IMG/VR virus record: IMGVR_UViG_3300005511_000880
Coordinates: 1-37,905 of that record
Direction: 5' to 3' (one strand)
DNA: 37,905 bases
From: a virus
Shown: one piece after another, positions 14,849 to 22,747 of the stretch
Layout of the letters: every line of letters begins with the position of its first letter
Position numbering within the stretch: the stretch's first letter is position 1
Position numbers and translations under genes: made by a program
Notes under the pieces: model-generated
Database searches by the model: none
Seen by the model: the letters and a program-made list of their open reading frames with translations, nothing else
What the model was told of the DNA's origin: nothing

Positions 14849-15358
14849 TTAGACGCCGAGGGCGCGGCGCTGCTCGGCGAGGCGATCGACACCGTCGACC
14901 ATGAAGATCAGGTTGAGAAGATCGATCTCGATCTTGACCGCGCCGTTGATGCTGAGCTTGTAGTAGTTGCAGGGCGTGGTGAACTTGTGCTGGGTGTTGT
15001 CGCCGGGCTTGGCGCTGCCGAAGTCGAGCTCCTTATGCCGACCGCGTACCACCACCTCCACCGCGTCGACCGCGCCGGTATCGTCGCTCTGGTAGGCGCC
15101 GGCAAAGCGGATCATGCACCCGCCGACCTGGGTGATGCCGTACTGCGACAGGGCTTCTTTCAGCAGGCCGCCGCCGGTCCATTCCAGCGTGATCGCTTCC
15201 TGGCCCAGGTCGATGCTGACCGGGCCATCCATGCCGCCGCCGCGCCATTCCTCCATCTTGCGGCTGAGCTTGGGCAAAGTGACTTCCTCGACCTTGCCGA
15301 TGTAGTTGTTGCCGTCGTTGAAGACGTTGAAGTTCTTGAGCTTGCGGGGCAGTCCCAT
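14849..15358 (-). CDS. FII: Major tail tube protein gpFII
   Basis: 169-residue tail tube subunit, close to P2 FII (about 172). The product starts MGLPRKLKNFNVFNDGNNYIG, the usual FII opening, so the ATG at 15358 is chosen over the longer frame to 15472, which runs back into the sheath gene. Further matches are the KLSRKMEEWRGGGMDGPVSIDLG segment and the closing YYKLSINGAVKIEIDLLNLIF. The gene follows the sheath gene FI by 56 bp in the same leftward operon. Confidence 0.94.
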   Translation of the reverse strand: MGLPRKLKNFNVFNDGNNYIGKVEEVTLPKLSRKMEEWRGGGMDGPVSIDLGQEAITLEWTGGGLLKEALSQYGITQVGGCMIRFAGAYQSDDTGAVDAVEVVVRGRHKELDFGSAKPGDNTQHKFTTPCNYYKLSINGAVKIEIDLLNLIFMVDGVDRLAEQRRALGV

Positions 15359-15414
15359 CGCGCGAGGTTCCAGGTAAGGAATAAGGAGTGCAGCCTTCAC
15401 CGGGCCGCACGGGA

Positions 15415-16593
15415 TCAGCCGTTGATCGCGGTGGCGAAATCGGCGAGGTAGCGGTCGGTGATGCGCTGACACAGCAGGAGGTTCTCCAGCGGTGGCACCG
15501 GGGTGTAGTCGTAGTCGAGGTTGAGCTTGCCGTCGGACAGCGTGGCGGCGCTGTTGACCGTGTCGTCGTACCAGGCGCTGCCGTCGATCAGGTAGCCGTT
15601 CGCCTTGAGCTCGCGGAACTTGGCATTGATGCCTTCGAGGATGTCCTTCACCAGACTCGGATGCATCGGCTTATCCACCGCCCACAGATGGCCTTCGGCC
15701 AGGGTGTCAGCCAGCACCTGCGCGGTACGCGTCGCGCTCTCGAAGGCGAACTTCGGTTCGTCCGAACAGGTGCGCGAGCCCCAGAAGCGGAAACCCTGTG
15801 CATTGACCAGGGTGGTGATGCTGGCCTGATTGAGCAGGCCGGCATCCGTCGCCGGATCCTGCAGATCCCAGCTCACGTCGATGCTGATGCCATTGACGCC
15901 GTTGACGGCGACGTTGGAGAGCGTCTTGTGCCAGCCCTGCGCCTCGTCGATCGCGGCGCGAAGGCCCAGCGCATAGGCCGCCGAGGGCACCTCGACCGTC
16001 GCGTTGGCGGTGGTATCCCAGGCAGTGAAGTTCGGCCAAATCAGCATCACTTCGCGCTGGCTGAACGTGGCCTTGTAGGCCACCACGTCGCTGGCCTTGG
16101 TGAAGCCGTGGGCATTGATATAGGCCACGCCGCGCAGCTTTTGGGCGAGCGTCGCCAAGGCGATGGCGACCGGCGGCGTATCCAGGCCCGGCGCGCCCAG
16201 GATGCGTGGTTTGACGCCCAGGCTCGCCTGCGCAGCTAGCAATGCCTGCGCACCGGTCAGGCGACCATTGGCGTCGGTCCCGCCAATGACGTTGCTGTGG
16301 GTCTCTGCCTCGTCTTTACCCGCGGCCACGCGGACCACCACCACGAACGGGCTGGTCTGCGCGTCGATCGCCGTCAGGGCGGTGAACAGCGTGCCTTTGG
16401 CGGCGGTGCCGGCCTTACCGAGGGCGGTCTTCAGGTCCGTGAGCAGGACGGCCTTGTTGAGTGGGAAGGTCGCAGCGTCGGCGTCCTCGCCGGTGGCGAT
16501 CAAACCAATGACTGCGGTGGATACGGTGCGCAGCACACGGCTGCCCGTGGTGATTTCGACGACGCGGACGCCGTGGTGGTAGTCGGTGGCCAT
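15415..16593 (-). CDS. FI: Tail sheath protein gpFI
   Basis: 392-residue contractile tail sheath subunit, close to P2 FI (about 396). It opens MATDYHHGVRVVEITTGSRVLRTVSTAVIGLIATG, the typical sheath N terminus. Conserved pieces such as RILGAPGLDTPPVA, MLIWPNF and FRFWGSRTCS are present, as is the closing LENLLLCQRITDRYLADFA. The ATG has an AGG-rich ribosome site. It follows W by 21 bp, so in this phage the sheath is transcribed with V and W and not from a separate late promoter, as in P2. Confidence 0.96.
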   Translation of the reverse strand: MATDYHHGVRVVEITTGSRVLRTVSTAVIGLIATGEDADAATFPLNKAVLLTDLKTALGKAGTAAKGTLFTALTAIDAQTSPFVVVVRVAAGKDEAETHSNVIGGTDANGRLTGAQALLAAQASLGVKPRILGAPGLDTPPVAIALATLAQKLRGVAYINAHGFTKASDVVAYKATFSQREVMLIWPNFTAWDTTANATVEVPSAAYALGLRAAIDEAQGWHKTLSNVAVNGVNGISIDVSWDLQDPATDAGLLNQASITTLVNAQGFRFWGSRTCSDEPKFAFESATRTAQVLADTLAEGHLWAVDKPMHPSLVKDILEGINAKFRELKANGYLIDGSAWYDDTVNSAATLSDGKLNLDYDYTPVPPLENLLLCQRITDRYLADFATAING

Positions 16594-16614
16594 GTGAACC
16601 TCGCAGGTACGTAG

Positions 16615-16965
16615 TCAGGGAAGGGAGAGCGGGACGGTGAAGCGGCCGGAGCTCGCGATCGGGGTGTCAGTGCGTGTGCCATCCAGGGTCACCACCACCG
16701 CACCCGGTGTGTGGCCGAGCTCCACGGTCACGCGGCTGATCTGCAGACGGGGCTCCCAGCGCATCAACGCGGTGGCGATCGCCGCCACGAGTCGAATGCG
16801 GGTGGCGGCGTGGAAGGGTTGGTCGATCAGGCGGGGCAGCAGAGAGCCGTAGTCCCGACGCATCACGCGCGAGCCCACCGGCGTGGTGAGGATGTCGCCG
16901 ATCGACTGGACCAGGTGCGCGGTGCCGGATAGGGGCTTTCCGGTGCGGGCGTCGGTGCCGCGCAT
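16615..16965 (-). CDS. W: Baseplate protein gpW (gp25-like)
   Basis: 116-residue baseplate wedge protein of the gp25-like/GPW family, which initiates sheath polymerisation. Diagnostic pieces are HLVQSIGDILTTPVGSRVMRRDYGS and the acidic WEPRLQISRV segment. The length is normal for P2 W (115). It starts two bases after the V stop, so it is translationally coupled to the spike gene. Confidence 0.94.
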   Translation of the reverse strand: MRGTDARTGKPLSGTAHLVQSIGDILTTPVGSRVMRRDYGSLLPRLIDQPFHAATRIRLVAAIATALMRWEPRLQISRVTVELGHTPGAVVVTLDGTRTDTPIASSGRFTVPLSLP

Positions 16966-16967
16966 GC

Positions 16968-17555
16968 TCAGCTCGCCACCGGTAGGCCGGACAAGTCGCC
17001 ACCGCGCATGACCTGGTCGTGCGGATGCTTGGTCAGGCTGACGCCGGCGGCGACGACATCGGCGGCCGCGGTGATCGTCGTATCCACGGTGACGTCGGCG
17101 CTGACCTGCAACTTGCCTTCGATGCGCACGTCACCGCGAATCACCACGCCCGCCGGCGCGGTGACCTGTGCGGTGCCGCCGGCAGGGAGCGTGGCCGCCA
17201 GCGTGTGGTTCTGCGGGTCGTAAGCGATCGTGGCGCCATCCGCATAGACCGTGACGTTCGCATCGGACCCAGCGTCGGGAGCCGGCGCGCCGTCGGAATA
17301 GAGGGCGGGCAGCACGCAGCCGCGCGTGGTATCGCCGCCGGGGTTGAGCAGCAAGACCTGTTCGCCCGGGCTTGGCGCCCAGCGCGTACGCGCCGAGCCG
17401 GCGCGCAGCGTGATCCATTTCAACGGCGCGGTGAGCAACTGCCCGGTCTTTACCGTGCAGCGCTGCGCGGCATGATCGACGGAGGCGATCACGCCGTAGC
17501 GCAGAAGATTTTCGAGCAGGCGGGTGAGTTCGGTGGTGCGATCCATGGCCCGCAT
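16968..17555 (-). CDS. V: Baseplate spike protein gpV
   Basis: 195-residue membrane-piercing spike below the hub. An N-terminal OB fold (LLENLLRYGVIASVDHAAQRCTVKTGQL, PSPGEQVLLL) is followed by a beta-helical tip. The tip contains an HxH (KHPHDQV, around residue 178), the motif that in P2 gpV binds an iron ion at the needle apex. The two possible starts, ATG at 17555 and at 17546, are four codons apart. The first gives the same spacing to the OB fold as in P2. In P2 V and W precede J, whereas here they come after G. Confidence 0.93.
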   Translation of the reverse strand: MRAMDRTTELTRLLENLLRYGVIASVDHAAQRCTVKTGQLLTAPLKWITLRAGSARTRWAPSPGEQVLLLNPGGDTTRGCVLPALYSDGAPAPDAGSDANVTVYADGATIAYDPQNHTLAATLPAGGTAQVTAPAGVVIRGDVRIEGKLQVSADVTVDTTITAAADVVAAGVSLTKHPHDQVMRGGDLSGLPVAS

Positions 17556-17593
17556 GCTGCCGGCCAGGAAGCGGCAGAAGCCACGCGGGGAAT

Positions 17594-17615
17594 GTGTACC
17601 AGTGGACTTCTACAC
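17594..17615 (-). promoter_or_regulatory. Probable Ogr-dependent late promoter element upstream of V
   Basis: GTGTA-N12-TACAC is a perfect dyad that shares the central AGTGGAC with the element upstream of O. In P2 the Ogr site is a dyad with a 12-bp spacer (TTGT-N12-ACAA) centred near -55. This copy is centred about 50-60 bp from the two possible V starts, closer than expected, so the V transcript would have almost no leader if the -55 rule held. Confidence 0.6.
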
Positions 17616-18037
17616 TAGGCCGATGTCTGCGACCCAGGTTCGTCCGGTGGCAATGTCCCGCGTTCCCATTGCGCCACATCGTCACGCCATTGGAACGGAC
17701 CCTCCATGCCGCGCGGCGGCGGTTGCAGCGTGACGCTATCCGGCAGGGTCTCGCCAAGCATCAACGGCGACGCCAGGGCGCCGGTCGCTTTGTCGTAGGT
17801 GGGCACACCGGTGTAGTCGCAGCACGCCACCCATTGCCCTTGCGTCTCATGCCACACGTCGCGCATGAAGCTTCCCACCGGATGAATCGTCGGCGGGACC
17901 GCGGTGAGGTCCGAGGGCACGGGGTCGTCGGCAAGCAGATCCGCGCCGACCAGGTCGCCGGTGGTCTTGCGCCACAGCAGGGCGCATTCCCTGCCGCCAA
18001 GGAAGCCCCGGCAAATGGAGGTAGCAGGCGAAGTCAT
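17615..18037 (-). CDS. Probable tail fibre assembly protein (gpG position)
   Basis: 140-residue protein directly downstream of the tail fibre gene, with an AGGACC ribosome site. The C-terminal half has a layout often seen in tail-fibre assembly chaperones and related proteins: YTGVPTYDKATGAL, then a LGETLPDSVTLQPPPR segment and WRDDVAQWE. The N-terminal part (FLGGRECALLWRKTTGDLVGADLL) is not one I can place. Position between H and V is the main support. It could instead be a minor fibre or tail component. Confidence 0.6.
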   Translation of the reverse strand: MTSPATSICRGFLGGRECALLWRKTTGDLVGADLLADDPVPSDLTAVPPTIHPVGSFMRDVWHETQGQWVACCDYTGVPTYDKATGALASPLMLGETLPDSVTLQPPPRGMEGPFQWRDDVAQWERGTLPPDEPGSQTSA

Positions 18038-18046
18038 GGAGGTCCT

Positions 18047-19549
18047 TTAGTAGGCGATGCAGAAAAGCATGCTCACACCCGCGGCGAGATTGACGGTGCC
18101 GCCGGTGCTGTTGATGGTCAGGCCGTGAGTGTGGTCGCCACCTGCGTTGATCGTCACTGTGTGCGCGTGATCGCCGATGCCGCCGATGGTGATGTCGTGG
18201 GCATGAGCGCCGGCCCCGCCGATGCCGACGTTGTGTCCGTGCGTGCCGTTGCCGTCCGTGGAAAAACTATGGGCATGCCCACCGGCGGCACCGGTGGTGC
18301 CACCGTCGTACTGCATCCAGCTTTGGTTGGCCCCCTGATAGCCAACGCGGTTGTTGCCATAGCCCGGATAGGTCGTCCGGCTGTCCTGGGGATGGGTGTG
18401 ATCGCCGGCCCAGGCCGTTCCGCCGGTGTGGCCATGCCAGCCCTGTTGGTCGGTCCAGGCGCTATGGGCGTGGTCGCCCACCGCCGAACTCGAGGCGCTG
18501 TGGCCGTGGGCACCGGCAGCTCCCGTGGATCCGCCATGGGCGTGTACGCCCCCGTTGGCGATGCTGCCGCCATGCGTGTGGGCCATCACTGCGCCGGCAA
18601 CGGTGATACCGACGGTCTCGGCGGTATCGGCCGCGACCGCCGTGGTGCCGGCGGCAAACTTCGGTAGATTGAAGGTGGTGACGCCATCACCCTTGCCGTA
18701 GATCGTGCCGATCGCGGTGAACAGGTCGGCATAGGTCGCACGCGATACCGCGCCGCCGTTGCATAGCAGCGTGCCTCCCGGTGCGGTGTTGCCGGCGTAC
18801 ACGATGATCTGACCGGGGATATACCGTGTCCGCGCGCTGAGATAGAAGGCACCCTCCTTGCCATCAAGCAGATCGGCATCCAGGCCGTTGCCCGCCCCCT
18901 CATCTTTGAGGGCAGCCGACTTGAGGCCGAGCAACGAGCGGACATCCAAGTCCTTAGCAGCGGCGATCAACTTCTTCGCGAAGGCGGTCGGAGCCGTGGC
19001 GCCGAGGCGGTCATTGAAGGTGGCGAGCAGGCCCTTGGGCGTGACCGTGCAGCGCGCGTCGTTGCCAGCAATCGTCTCCGCGTCCGTCGCCAGGCGCGCA
19101 ATGCCCGGCATGTCGGTCGTGGCGAGATTGAGCTGGAAGTTGGTATCGCCGAAAACGAGGCTATCCGCGGCGATATCCGCGAAGATCGTGTCCGCGGCAA
19201 TCAGCATGCCGGCCTGGCTGCTCTTCTCGACCAGCACCGTGGCCTGGCCAAACACCGCAAACAGCGTGCCGTCCTGCAGATATAGCCCGATGCCACGTAC
19301 GCTGTAACTGTCGGTAGATAGGTCACGGATGGTGATGTGCACCGTGTCCGCCGCGGTGGCACCGCCGCTGAATGTGGTGAGCCGCTTGATTTCACCGGGC
19401 AGTGCGGTTTGCTTCGGGTCAGGGATAAAGGCGGTGGCGGTCACACCGATGCTGGCGACCGTCACCGCGACGGTGCCCCCATGATCCGGTGCCACCAGGG
19501 AGGCTCGGCCGGCATGGGTAACGATGAGCTTGAGTGCGGGGGACGGCAT
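18047..19549 (-). CDS. H: Tail fibre protein gpH with collar domain and His-x-His tip
   Basis: 500-residue receptor-binding fibre. Residues 1-150 resemble the P2 gpH N-terminal domain that attaches to the baseplate. A phage tail-collar domain follows at about 240-310 (PGQIIVYAGNTAPGGTLLCNGGAVSRATYADLFTAIG...FNLPK). The C-terminal third contains eleven spaced His-x-His motifs (HTH, HAH or HGH) in Gly/Ala-rich sequence, ending VSMLFCIAY. In the T4 long tail fibre tip, repeated HxH pairs hold a row of iron ions in a trimeric needle, and the same build is likely here. It is shorter than P2 gpH (about 669). Confidence 0.9.
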   Translation of the reverse strand: MPSPALKLIVTHAGRASLVAPDHGGTVAVTVASIGVTATAFIPDPKQTALPGEIKRLTTFSGGATAADTVHITIRDLSTDSYSVRGIGLYLQDGTLFAVFGQATVLVEKSSQAGMLIAADTIFADIAADSLVFGDTNFQLNLATTDMPGIARLATDAETIAGNDARCTVTPKGLLATFNDRLGATAPTAFAKKLIAAAKDLDVRSLLGLKSAALKDEGAGNGLDADLLDGKEGAFYLSARTRYIPGQIIVYAGNTAPGGTLLCNGGAVSRATYADLFTAIGTIYGKGDGVTTFNLPKFAAGTTAVAADTAETVGITVAGAVMAHTHGGSIANGGVHAHGGSTGAAGAHGHSASSSAVGDHAHSAWTDQQGWHGHTGGTAWAGDHTHPQDSRTTYPGYGNNRVGYQGANQSWMQYDGGTTGAAGGHAHSFSTDGNGTHGHNVGIGGAGAHAHDITIGGIGDHAHTVTINAGGDHTHGLTINSTGGTVNLAAGVSMLFCIAY

Positions 19550-19551
19550 GC

Positions 19552-20106
19552 TTAGGGAGAATCCGGGTCGACGGTGAACGAAAGACGGGCATAGGTGAGC
19601 GGACGCGCATAGGCGCTCAGGCCCACGGTCGAGGAGAGATTGACGCCCTGGGTGAAGGTGAAATGGCTGCGCACGGGTTTAGTGCGTTGGATCTCGGCGA
19701 TGACGTCGTCGACGTACTCGGCGGTGGCCAGCTCGCCACCCTGGCCGGCCAAGGTGAGCAGCAGGTGGAAGGTGTGGGGCACGCCCTTCGGCGTCTGCTG
19801 CCACCATTCGGTGACTTCGACTGCGCCACCGAAGCTGTCGATCACGTCGCGAATGCTCTGGATCGTGCCCTTGCGTCGTTGAATGGCGATCGCTGCCGCC
19901 ACGCGTGCACGCTTCACCTCGATCGGCCAGTACGCCTTCCACGAGTCGATCGACAGCGCCCAGGCCAGCCATGGCAAAAGCGCCTCGGGACAGGTGGCCG
20001 GATTCCATAGGTCGCGCAAGGGAACAGGAATATCGCCTAGGCGGGCCATCGCCGCTTCCAGTGCTCGCTCACCTGCGGTGGCATTGGGCGGCAGCAGGCT
20101 ACTCAT
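19552..20106 (-). CDS. I: Baseplate protein gpI
   Basis: 184-residue baseplate wedge protein that joins the tail fibre to the baseplate (P2 gpI, about 176). It opens MSSLLPPNATAGERALEAAMARLGDIPVPLRDLWNPATCP with LPWLAWALSIDSW next, a very typical start for the family. The later segment IQSIRDVIDSFGGAVEVTEWW also fits. It overlaps the 3' end of J by 8 bp and is followed by the fibre gene after two bases. Confidence 0.95.
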   Translation of the reverse strand: MSSLLPPNATAGERALEAAMARLGDIPVPLRDLWNPATCPEALLPWLAWALSIDSWKAYWPIEVKRARVAAAIAIQRRKGTIQSIRDVIDSFGGAVEVTEWWQQTPKGVPHTFHLLLTLAGQGGELATAEYVDDVIAEIQRTKPVRSHFTFTQGVNLSSTVGLSAYARPLTYARLSFTVDPDSP

Positions 20107-20995
20107 CGACGCCGCCGTAATGCAGCTCGACCGCGGTGCAGAACGGGGCCTGGGTACGGTCGATCGCGATGTCGCCCGCCGGCGAGGTCAGTGTCACCCG
20201 CTGAATGCCATCGCAGTGCAAGGCCGCGTAGAGCCCGCTCATGGTGATGTCACGGCCAATCCGGTGCGATTCGGCGACGTAGGCATCCAGCCGCTTACGG
20301 GACTCGGCAAGCACCACGGCGCTGTCGGGGCCGGCGAAGGTGGTGATCGTACCCTTCACCTCGTAGGGAACGATGACCGCGGATTGCACGGTGACCTCGT
20401 CCGTCATTGGCCGCACGTTATCGGCATTCACGGCGGTGGCGACGGCAGCGCATAGGTCGGCGGTCGCGGTGCCATCGCCCTTCCGCGACAGTACGGTGAC
20501 GACCACATGGGCCGGTTCCGGGCTGGTCGCGCTGGCATCGAGCACCTGCGACGAGGCACTCAGAGCATGGTAGATGTAGGCCCCTTCCGGGCCGGCGACT
20601 GAGAACCCTTCGGGCGCGAGCGTGATGCGACGGCGATAGTCCGTGTCGCTTTCCATCGTCGGTGGAATACCGCGATCGGGGTCGCCGGGGGCGAGTTGTA
20701 GTCGCCCCACGCCGAGCAGTGCGCCGAGGTGATCGAGATCCGATTTCTGCGCGTAGGCCAACATCACGGCCTTGGCGGCGTCGTTGATGCGCTGACGGAT
20801 CAGAAGCTCACGATAAGCCGCAACCTGAAGCGCCTTGTAGACAGGGTCGGATTCGATCAGCGCGGTGAAGGTGTCGTCGAGTTCGCGCAGCTTGGCAAGC
20901 ATCGCGCTGAAGATGGCCTCGAAATCGAGCGGCTCGACGACATCGGGCGCGGGCAGACGCGACAGGTCCACCGCGGTGTAACCAAACGTGCTCAT
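20099..20995 (-). CDS. J: Baseplate protein gpJ
   Basis: 298-residue baseplate wedge protein (P2 gpJ, about 302; Mu gp47/T4 gp6-like). It opens MSTFGYTAVDLSRLPAPDVVEPLDFE and contains RQRINDAAKAVMLAYAQKSDLDHLGALLGV. The later pieces YRRRITLAPEGFSVAGPEGAYIYHALSA and VVVTVLSRKGDGTA also match the family. It is the first gene of the leftward J-I-H-G transcript, and a late-promoter-like dyad lies about 80 bp upstream. Confidence 0.95.
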   Translation of the reverse strand: MSTFGYTAVDLSRLPAPDVVEPLDFEAIFSAMLAKLRELDDTFTALIESDPVYKALQVAAYRELLIRQRINDAAKAVMLAYAQKSDLDHLGALLGVGRLQLAPGDPDRGIPPTMESDTDYRRRITLAPEGFSVAGPEGAYIYHALSASSQVLDASATSPEPAHVVVTVLSRKGDGTATADLCAAVATAVNADNVRPMTDEVTVQSAVIVPYEVKGTITTFAGPDSAVVLAESRKRLDAYVAESHRIGRDITMSGLYAALHCDGIQRVTLTSPAGDIAIDRTQAPFCTAVELHYGGVDE

Positions 20996-21064
20996 GGGGA
21001 TTCAGCGAAACAGGGCATACCTGCATGCTGCCGATCTGAAGCGCGTCACCGCGACCCCGTTCGG

Positions 21065-21086
21065 GTGTAGGAGTGCACGGGTACAT
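21065..21086 (-). promoter_or_regulatory. Probable Ogr-dependent late promoter element upstream of J
   Basis: GTGTA-N12-TACAT with AGTGCAC in the spacer. It shares GGGTGTAGGAGTG exactly with the element upstream of O. The centre lies about 80 bp from the J start. With an Ogr-type site near -55, this gives a leader of about 25 bases, which fits well. Confidence 0.65.
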
Positions 21087-21180
21087 CGCGAGAAACCGCG
21101 CTTATCTCTCCTCGAGAAAATCTCACATGGACTATCCGCATTCACGCCATGCGGGTAAGCCGAGAGATATCGCTCCTCCC

Positions 21181-21726
21181 TTATGTGGGATTTTTCTTTG
21201 ACCGAAGCGCTTGCCTATGGGCGATGGCAGAAAGGCCGCCACCGAAGAAAGCGCAGACCAGAGCCGTGTACTCCCTTAATACGCTCTCGTATGGAGGTGA
21301 TTCGGGATACTCACCTCCGATGCTTCTGATGAACTCGATAAGGGGTTGGAAATCGTCTTCCGTAAGCGAGTAGTTGACTCTGTGTGCTAAGCGATTTCGC
21401 ACGACATTGAAGTGCTTGATCGAGGGTATGGGATCATAGGCAGCATCCTGGAAGCAGCTCGCAATTAGATCGAGCTTGGTGGCGAACTGAAGCTTTGCTT
21501 TCTGCCATTGTATTTGCGGTAAATCGTGCGCCATGAAGGCGTCCACGTAGTGCTCAATAATTAGATGCGAAGATAGGAAAAGCCCGAGCAACGCAAAATC
21601 CACGGCATTGAAGTCCGTCCACTCCACTCGGCCGTCCCTAATGCCATCAAAAAGCGGCGGGAGCCTGTCGTATGTATCTTCGCCAGGCATTTCGAAGTCT
21701 GGCAGATCAGCGGTTTCATCGCTCAT
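21181..21726 (-). CDS. HEPN-like cargo protein, 181 aa
   Basis: Helical, acidic protein in the cargo region between S and J. The segment KHFNVVRNRLAHRVNYSL carries an R-x4-H signature (R110, H115) of the HEPN fold. The preceding helices (LIIEHYVDAFMAHDL, KLQFATKLDLIASCF) fit a four-helix HEPN bundle of the MAE/AbiV-like kind. A C-terminal hydrophobic helix (ALVCAFFGGGLSAIA) may contact the membrane. It has an AAGAGGA ribosome site and overlaps a possible 87-aa upstream frame by ATGA. A role as an RNase toxin or abortive-infection protein is likely but unproven. Confidence 0.7.
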   Translation of the reverse strand: MSDETADLPDFEMPGEDTYDRLPPLFDGIRDGRVEWTDFNAVDFALLGLFLSSHLIIEHYVDAFMAHDLPQIQWQKAKLQFATKLDLIASCFQDAAYDPIPSIKHFNVVRNRLAHRVNYSLTEDDFQPLIEFIRSIGGEYPESPPYESVLREYTALVCAFFGGGLSAIAHRQALRSKKNPT

Positions 21727-21986
21727 AGCAATCCTCTTGGCGGCAACCCAGCATACATAAATAGGCCGACGACGGTCAGGATATAGTGGCCCTCGACGAG
21801 GGCTGGCTCTCTTGGCCGAACCTTGTGCGCTGCAAAAATAAGTCCGCCCGACAAGCGAGAGCCCGCGGGCTTACCTTTTGCGCGTCCCAAGTAAGGATGC
21901 CCGCCCATTGGACAAGTTCCGTTCCGCCCATTAAGGGCATACCTATCCGAAACGTTACTGACGACCAGCATCCGCCATGGACTCAC
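21723..21986 (-). CDS. Possible small ORF, 87 aa, coupled to the HEPN-like gene
   Basis: Open frame from a GTG at 21986 that ends in an ATGA overlap with the HEPN-like gene. The C-terminal part contains a hydrophobic stretch (YILTVVGLFMYAGL), so it may be a membrane peptide. The N-terminal part is low-complexity-like and resembles nothing I know, and there is no clear ribosome site. It may be real and coupled to the HEPN gene, or a chance frame. Confidence 0.3.
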   Translation of the reverse strand: MSPWRMLVVSNVSDRYALNGRNGTCPMGGHPYLGRAKGKPAGSRLSGGLIFAAHKVRPREPALVEGHYILTVVGLFMYAGLPPRGLL

Positions 21987-22052
21987 AGCGGCACTGCTCT
22001 TTGACTACTATTCGCATCGGCTGGGATAATGAGCCCAAGGAGGAGGGGCCGA

Positions 22053-22679
22053 ATGAGCGACTGGATTTCATCTTTCATTAGCGGCGCATCGGGCCTTGGA
22101 GGCGTTTTCCTTGGCGCATATCTGACAAGTCAGCGTGAAGAACGAGCGCGTGAAAAAGAGGCTGGAAAGCGAGCTACCTTACTTGTCATCATCGTTAGCG
22201 AGGCGCTCGATAAGTATGGCTTAGGATGCGCCCGCATAGTTGCCGATGATGGCTTAAGTGAGGGTCAGCGCAACGAAGGCGGCTTTCGCGAAGCGCAAAC
22301 CTTGCCGCCAACGTTCGACCCGACATCATTTGATGTGGATTGGCAGTCGATTCCCGCCAACTACACGGAAGACGTGCTCAGCCTTCCCGCTCGCATGGAT
22401 GAGGTGGAGGGGCGATTGTCCGACGTTTGGATGTATACGGCCGACCCGCCTGACTTTGACGAATATTTTGAAGAGCGCGCTCTGCTATATGCTGAGCTGG
22501 GACTATTCGCCCTGCAGACATCCTTGTATTTGCGCAGCCACGTCAAGCTACCAACTCGCCGAATTCGAGCATGGAGCGCAGAGACGTATATGACCAACGC
22601 CCAGCGCGACATCCGACAGAAGCGCGAGCTGCGGGCCCTGGAAGGATCTCGATCATTTTCCGCACCCGACGGCAATTAG
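22053..22679 (+). CDS. Membrane-anchored cargo protein of unknown function, 208 aa
   Basis: The ATG at 22053 follows a strong AGGAGG and is preferred over the ATG at 22029. An N-terminal hydrophobic helix (ISGASGLGGVFLGAYLT, residues about 10-26) is followed by a charged stretch (SQREERAREKEAGKR). This suggests a single membrane anchor with the body in the cytoplasm. The rest is acidic and mixed helical, with no motif I recognise. It lies 69 bp before the second HEPN-like gene on the same strand, so the two could form a pair. Composition is less GC-rich than in the tail genes. Confidence 0.65.
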   Translation: MSDWISSFISGASGLGGVFLGAYLTSQREERAREKEAGKRATLLVIIVSEALDKYGLGCARIVADDGLSEGQRNEGGFREAQTLPPTFDPTSFDVDWQSIPANYTEDVLSLPARMDEVEGRLSDVWMYTADPPDFDEYFEERALLYAELGLFALQTSLYLRSHVKLPTRRIRAWSAETYMTNAQRDIRQKRELRALEGSRSFSAPDGN

Positions 22680-22747
22680 TCCGAACCACAGGAAAAAGAA
22701 AGGCTCGTGCGTAACCTTTCGTACCAACCAAAATAGCGAGGACTAAA

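Noticed and set aside
18140-18590. Possible tandem DNA repeat or CRISPR-like array in the fibre gene
   Set aside because: The periodic signal comes from repeated His-x-His codons with irregular spacing and varied intervening sequence, in frame within gpH. There are no constant repeats with unique spacers.
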